7,124 bases of DNA from an uncultured Eubacteriaceae bacterium (GTDB lineage: Bacteria; Bacillota; Clostridia; Eubacteriales; Eubacteriaceae): assembly GCA_947630385.1 (NCBI GenBank), contig CANRHG010000100.1:1-7124 (forward strand), given 5' to 3'. The translations under genes were made by a program, and so were the position numbers. The notes below the pieces were generated by a model. The model made no database searches. It was not told the DNA's origin and was given only the letters and a program-made list of their open reading frames with translations. Shown piece after piece: positions 4,891-7,124 of the stretch (position 1 is the first letter of the stretch; the number at the start of each line of letters is the position of its first letter).

Positions 4891-6343
4891 CGAACAATAC
4901 GTCTTTAATGCTGTCTTTGATGTCTTCTTTTGAAGAGACCCTGTGGTGGCGGATTTGTTTTTTCTCTAAGTCCTTTAGCGTTTCCGGGATCTTTATGCCG
5001 GTTTTTTCAAACAAAAACGCCTGTGAGTCCGTATCTTCCAGAGGACCGAAGAGCGAGGACGCGACCGCCTCGGAGAATTTATAGGGGCTTGCCGTACTTA
5101 AGACGATACACGGCCCGTCGAGTTTATCTTTTAACTTTTCCCTGACCGTCTGGCCTACGGCCGTATGAGGGTCTAAGAGGTAGCCGCTTTTTTCGTATTC
5201 TTCTTTTATCTGGTTTCGGACCTCGTCTTCGTCGGCGTATCCGGCCAGAAATTTTTCCAGTTGGTCTTTGTCGACCTCAAAACGCCCGTTTTGTTTTAAG
5301 TCGTCCATGAGCGTCTTTAAATCGACGTCTAGCTGGTCAAACAAGAGGCGTTCAAGGTTGCTCGAGATCAGGATATCCATGCTCGGCGATATCGTCTTAT
5401 AGAAGTCCCGGTTCGTGTCGTAGACGCCGGTCGTAAAAAAGTCCGTTAGAATCTTGTTTTTATTGGAAGCGCACACGAGACTGGCGATGGGAAGACCGCA
5501 AAGATAGGCATAATAACCGGCCAAAATGTCCCCGAAGTTTCCCGTCGGAACGACAAAATTAACTTTTTGTCCCAGATCGATCACTCCCCGTTTTACCAGT
5601 TCGAAATAGCTGTAAAAATAATAGACGATCTGGGGGATCAGGCGCCCGAGGTTGATCGAATTGGCCGAAGAAAAGCGGTAATTGTTTTTTTCGAGCTCTT
5701 TTAAAAATTCGGGATCGTTAAAGATCTCTTTGACGGCCGTCTGGGTGTCATCAAAATTGCCCTCAACGCCGATGACGTGGGTATTGTTTCCCTCGGTTGT
5801 GAGCATCTGAAGTTCTTGGGTCGTACTGACCCCGTCTTTGGGATAAAACGTGAATATTTCGGTGTTTTCGACGTCCTTAAAGCCTTCGAGCGCGGCTTTA
5901 CCCGTATCGCCGGAGGTGGCCGTCAGTATGACGATTTTTTTGTCGTCGCCCTCGATGTCGGCGCTTTCGCGCATTAGATGCGGAAGCAGGGTCAGGGCCA
6001 GGTCTTTAAAAGCGGCGGTCGGACCGTGCCAGAGTTCCAGAAAATAAGAATCGCTCCCCTCCTCAAGCGAGACGACCGTATTGGTATCGAAAGTCCCGGT
6101 ATAGGCGCTTTCAACGGCCCGGTCGATCCGTTCGGGTGAAAAACCGGGAAGAAAAGCGGCGAGGATGGCCTTGGTGAGTTCCTTATAATCGAGATCTTTT
6201 AGTTCGTTTAGGTCAAAATGGAGCTCGTCGATAAATTCCGGGACGAAAAGACCTCCGTCGCGGGCGATGCCCTGCAAAATTCCCTGGGCTGCGCTGACTT
6301 TGTTGTCGATATTTCTTGTACTGATATAAAATCTTTCTTGCAT
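4883..6343 (-). CDS. thrC: Threonine synthase
   Basis: A 486-residue PLP enzyme that turns O-phosphohomoserine into threonine and phosphate. The N-terminus YISTRNIDNKVSAAQGILQGIARDGGLFVP (6-35) is typical of the long ThrC form found in E. coli and yeast, here longer than E. coli ThrC (428 aa). LWHGPTAAFKDLAL (104-117) holds the PLP-binding Lys113. TATSGDTGKAA (141-151) and VPTGNFGDILAGYYA (265-279) form the substrate and cofactor phosphate-binding loops. ASPYKFSEAV near the C-terminus is also conserved. ATG 6343 is chosen because the protein starts where the family does and no later ATG or GTG fits. Notably there is no Shine-Dalgarno upstream, only A-rich sequence (ACGAAAAA). It is the first gene of thrC-thrB-ACT and divergent from hom. 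Confidence 0.96.
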   Translation of the reverse strand: MQERFYISTRNIDNKVSAAQGILQGIARDGGLFVPEFIDELHFDLNELKDLDYKELTKAILAAFLPGFSPERIDRAVESAYTGTFDTNTVVSLEEGSDSYFLELWHGPTAAFKDLALTLLPHLMRESADIEGDDKKIVILTATSGDTGKAALEGFKDVENTEIFTFYPKDGVSTTQELQMLTTEGNNTHVIGVEGNFDDTQTAVKEIFNDPEFLKELEKNNYRFSSANSINLGRLIPQIVYYFYSYFELVKRGVIDLGQKVNFVVPTGNFGDILAGYYAYLCGLPIASLVCASNKNKILTDFFTTGVYDTNRDFYKTISPSMDILISSNLERLLFDQLDVDLKTLMDDLKQNGRFEVDKDQLEKFLAGYADEDEVRNQIKEEYEKSGYLLDPHTAVGQTVREKLKDKLDGPCIVLSTASPYKFSEAVASSLFGPLEDTDSQAFLFEKTGIKIPETLKDLEKKQIRHHRVSSKEDIKDSIKDVLFDE

Positions 6344-6377
6344 TTTTTCGTAAGGATAATTTTAATTAAATAGAGAA

Positions 6378-6417
6378 ATTATAAAATTATCATAAAATGT
6401 TTTATCATTAAAAACAA
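6378..6417 (-). promoter_or_regulatory. Candidate promoter(s) of the thrC-thrB-ACT operon
   Basis: On the minus strand a perfect TATAAT (6383-6378) lies 34 bases before the thrC ATG, without a good -35 at 17 bases. A second candidate overlaps it: TTGTTT (6417-6412), a 17-base spacer, and TATGAT (6394-6389). The area also has a direct repeat TTATCAT (plus strand, 6387 and 6402). All are in very AT-rich DNA, so the exact start is uncertain. Confidence 0.45.
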
Positions 6418-6444
6418 GAGGAGCGTTAAGGCGTAATTTCTCTT

Positions 6445-6480
6445 TTTGGATTTGTTGAAACAACATTCACCAAATCCAAA
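6445..6480. promoter_or_regulatory. 10-bp inverted repeat between thrC and hom, operator candidate
   Basis: TTTGGATTTG (6445-6454) and CAAATCCAAA (6471-6480) are perfect inverted arms 16 bases apart, with a smaller GTTG/CAAC repeat inside (6454-6464). The element lies upstream of both divergent promoter candidates. It has no T run on either side, so a protein-binding operator shared by both directions is more likely than a terminator. Confidence 0.45.
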
Positions 6481-6486
6481 TGGAGC

Positions 6487-6515
6487 TGTAAAATAATTTT
6501 CAATTTTTGTATAAT
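6487..6515 (+). promoter_or_regulatory. Candidate promoter of hom
   Basis: A perfect -10 TATAAT (6510-6515) with a poor -35 (TGTAAA, 6487-6492) at a 17-base spacing. The start would fall near 6522, leaving only about 16 untranslated bases before the hom ATG. The weak -35 suggests dependence on an activator or low basal activity. Confidence 0.5.
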
Positions 6516-6537
6516 AAACTCTGATATTTAAAAAACC

Positions 6538-7124
6538 ATGAACATAGCTTTATTAGGAATCGGAACCATAGGTTCCGGCGCATACGAACAAATCAATCGG
6601 GACCGCGGGAATTTTAGCGATTCCGTCAAAGAGCCCTCCCGGATCACGAAAGTACTCGATAAAGATCCAAACAAAAGGGTCGAAGGAGCCGAGCTGACCA
6701 ACAACAGCCGCGACATCATGGAGGATGATTCGATCGACCTCGTTATCGCTTTGATGGGCGGCAAGGATTTTGAATACGAACAGATCAAGGAAGCCTTAAA
6801 GAACAAAAAACACGTCGTCACGGCCAACAAAGCCGTCATCGGCTCGCACTTTAAAGAGCTCACCGATTTGGCCAAACAAAACCAGGTTATGTTAAGATAT
6901 GAAGCTAGTGCGGGTGGCGGTATCCCCGTCATCAAGGCACTCGAGTCCCAACTCAGAAACAACGAGATTACCGATATCAAGGGTATTTTAAACGGGACGA
7001 CCAATTTTATCTTGACGAAAATGGTCAACGATAAGGCGGATTTTAACGAGGCTTTGAGGGAGGCGCAGGCCATCGGCTTTGCCGAAGCCGACCCCAGCGC
7101 GGATCTAAACGGGAGCGACATCGC
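6538..7124 (+). CDS. hom: Homoserine dehydrogenase (partial, 3' end cut by window)
   Basis: The first 195 codons, open to the right edge. It reduces aspartate semialdehyde to homoserine with NAD(P)H, the branch step to threonine and methionine. LLGIGTIGSG (5-14) is the Rossmann nucleotide-binding loop. ALMGG (71-75) and VVTANKAVI (93-101) follow. YEASAGGGIPVI (121-132) and KGILNGTTNFILTKM (148-162) are signature blocks. EAQAIGFAEADPSADLNGSDI (175-195) begins the catalytic region; the conserved Lys a few residues later lies outside the window. In ALMGG the family's usual Glu (VVELxGG) is Ala, a mild deviation. No Shine-Dalgarno stands before the ATG (TTTAAAAAACC). Whether a C-terminal ACT domain is present cannot be seen. 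It is divergent from thrC and shares its upstream region. Confidence 0.95.
   Translation, partial: MNIALLGIGTIGSGAYEQINRDRGNFSDSVKEPSRITKVLDKDPNKRVEGAELTNNSRDIMEDDSIDLVIALMGGKDFEYEQIKEALKNKKHVVTANKAVIGSHFKELTDLAKQNQVMLRYEASAGGGIPVIKALESQLRNNEITDIKGILNGTTNFILTKMVNDKADFNEALREAQAIGFAEADPSADLNGSDI

Noticed and set aside
6344..6537. T-box or amino-acid riboswitch before thrC or hom
   Set aside because: No AGGGTGGNACCGCG-like T-box core is present, and the leaders appear too short.
6528..7121. Long minus-strand open frame opposite hom
   Set aside because: It is the antisense of the clear hom reading frame and its translation is a Ser/Leu-rich string without family motifs.
1..7124. CRISPR arrays, tRNA or rRNA genes
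   Set aside because: No regularly spaced repeats and no tRNA-like or rRNA-like conserved sequence were seen.

Overview
The window looks like chromosomal DNA from a member of the Bacillota, probably an anaerobic Clostridia- or Tissierellia-like lineage. The basis is purine-rich Shine-Dalgarno sites before several genes, sigma-A type promoters (one a perfect TTGACA-N17-TATAAT), AT-rich spacers, and the gene families present. The genus cannot be named from this sequence.

Left end (1-795): two decayed copies of one gene family lie in tandem. The first is cut by the window edge and has an in-frame TAA. The second lacks its 5' part and carries two single-base frameshifts. The region closes with a large, probably bidirectional terminator at 741-794.

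Centre (796-3557): this is a divergent module. On the minus strand are a Y-family DNA polymerase (PolIV/UmuC type, 417 aa) and a small uncharacterised companion protein. On the plus strand are an XRE-family repressor and an ImmA/IrrE-type zinc peptidase. The intergenic region (2325-2592) holds a fully consensus minus-strand promoter for the polymerase and a near-consensus plus-strand promoter for the repressor. It also holds three copies of a 13-bp near-palindrome (consensus GMAATTRAGTTTC), one of them exactly inside the spacer of the polymerase promoter. I see no LexA box. The simplest model is a LexA-independent switch: the XRE protein represses the mutagenic polymerase, and cleavage of XRE by the ImmA-like peptidase releases it, as in ImmR/ImmA and DdrO/IrrE.

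Right part (3558-7124): threonine biosynthesis from aspartate semialdehyde. The minus-strand operon is thrC (threonine synthase), thrB (homoserine kinase) and an HTH-ACT protein of the UPF0735/PheB family, with overlapping reading frames. Divergent from it is hom (homoserine dehydrogenase), which runs off the right edge. Hom makes homoserine, ThrB phosphorylates it and ThrC converts it to threonine; the ACT protein is a plausible amino-acid sensor. The immA and ACT genes converge with stop codons that share the palindrome TGATCA and no visible terminator between them.
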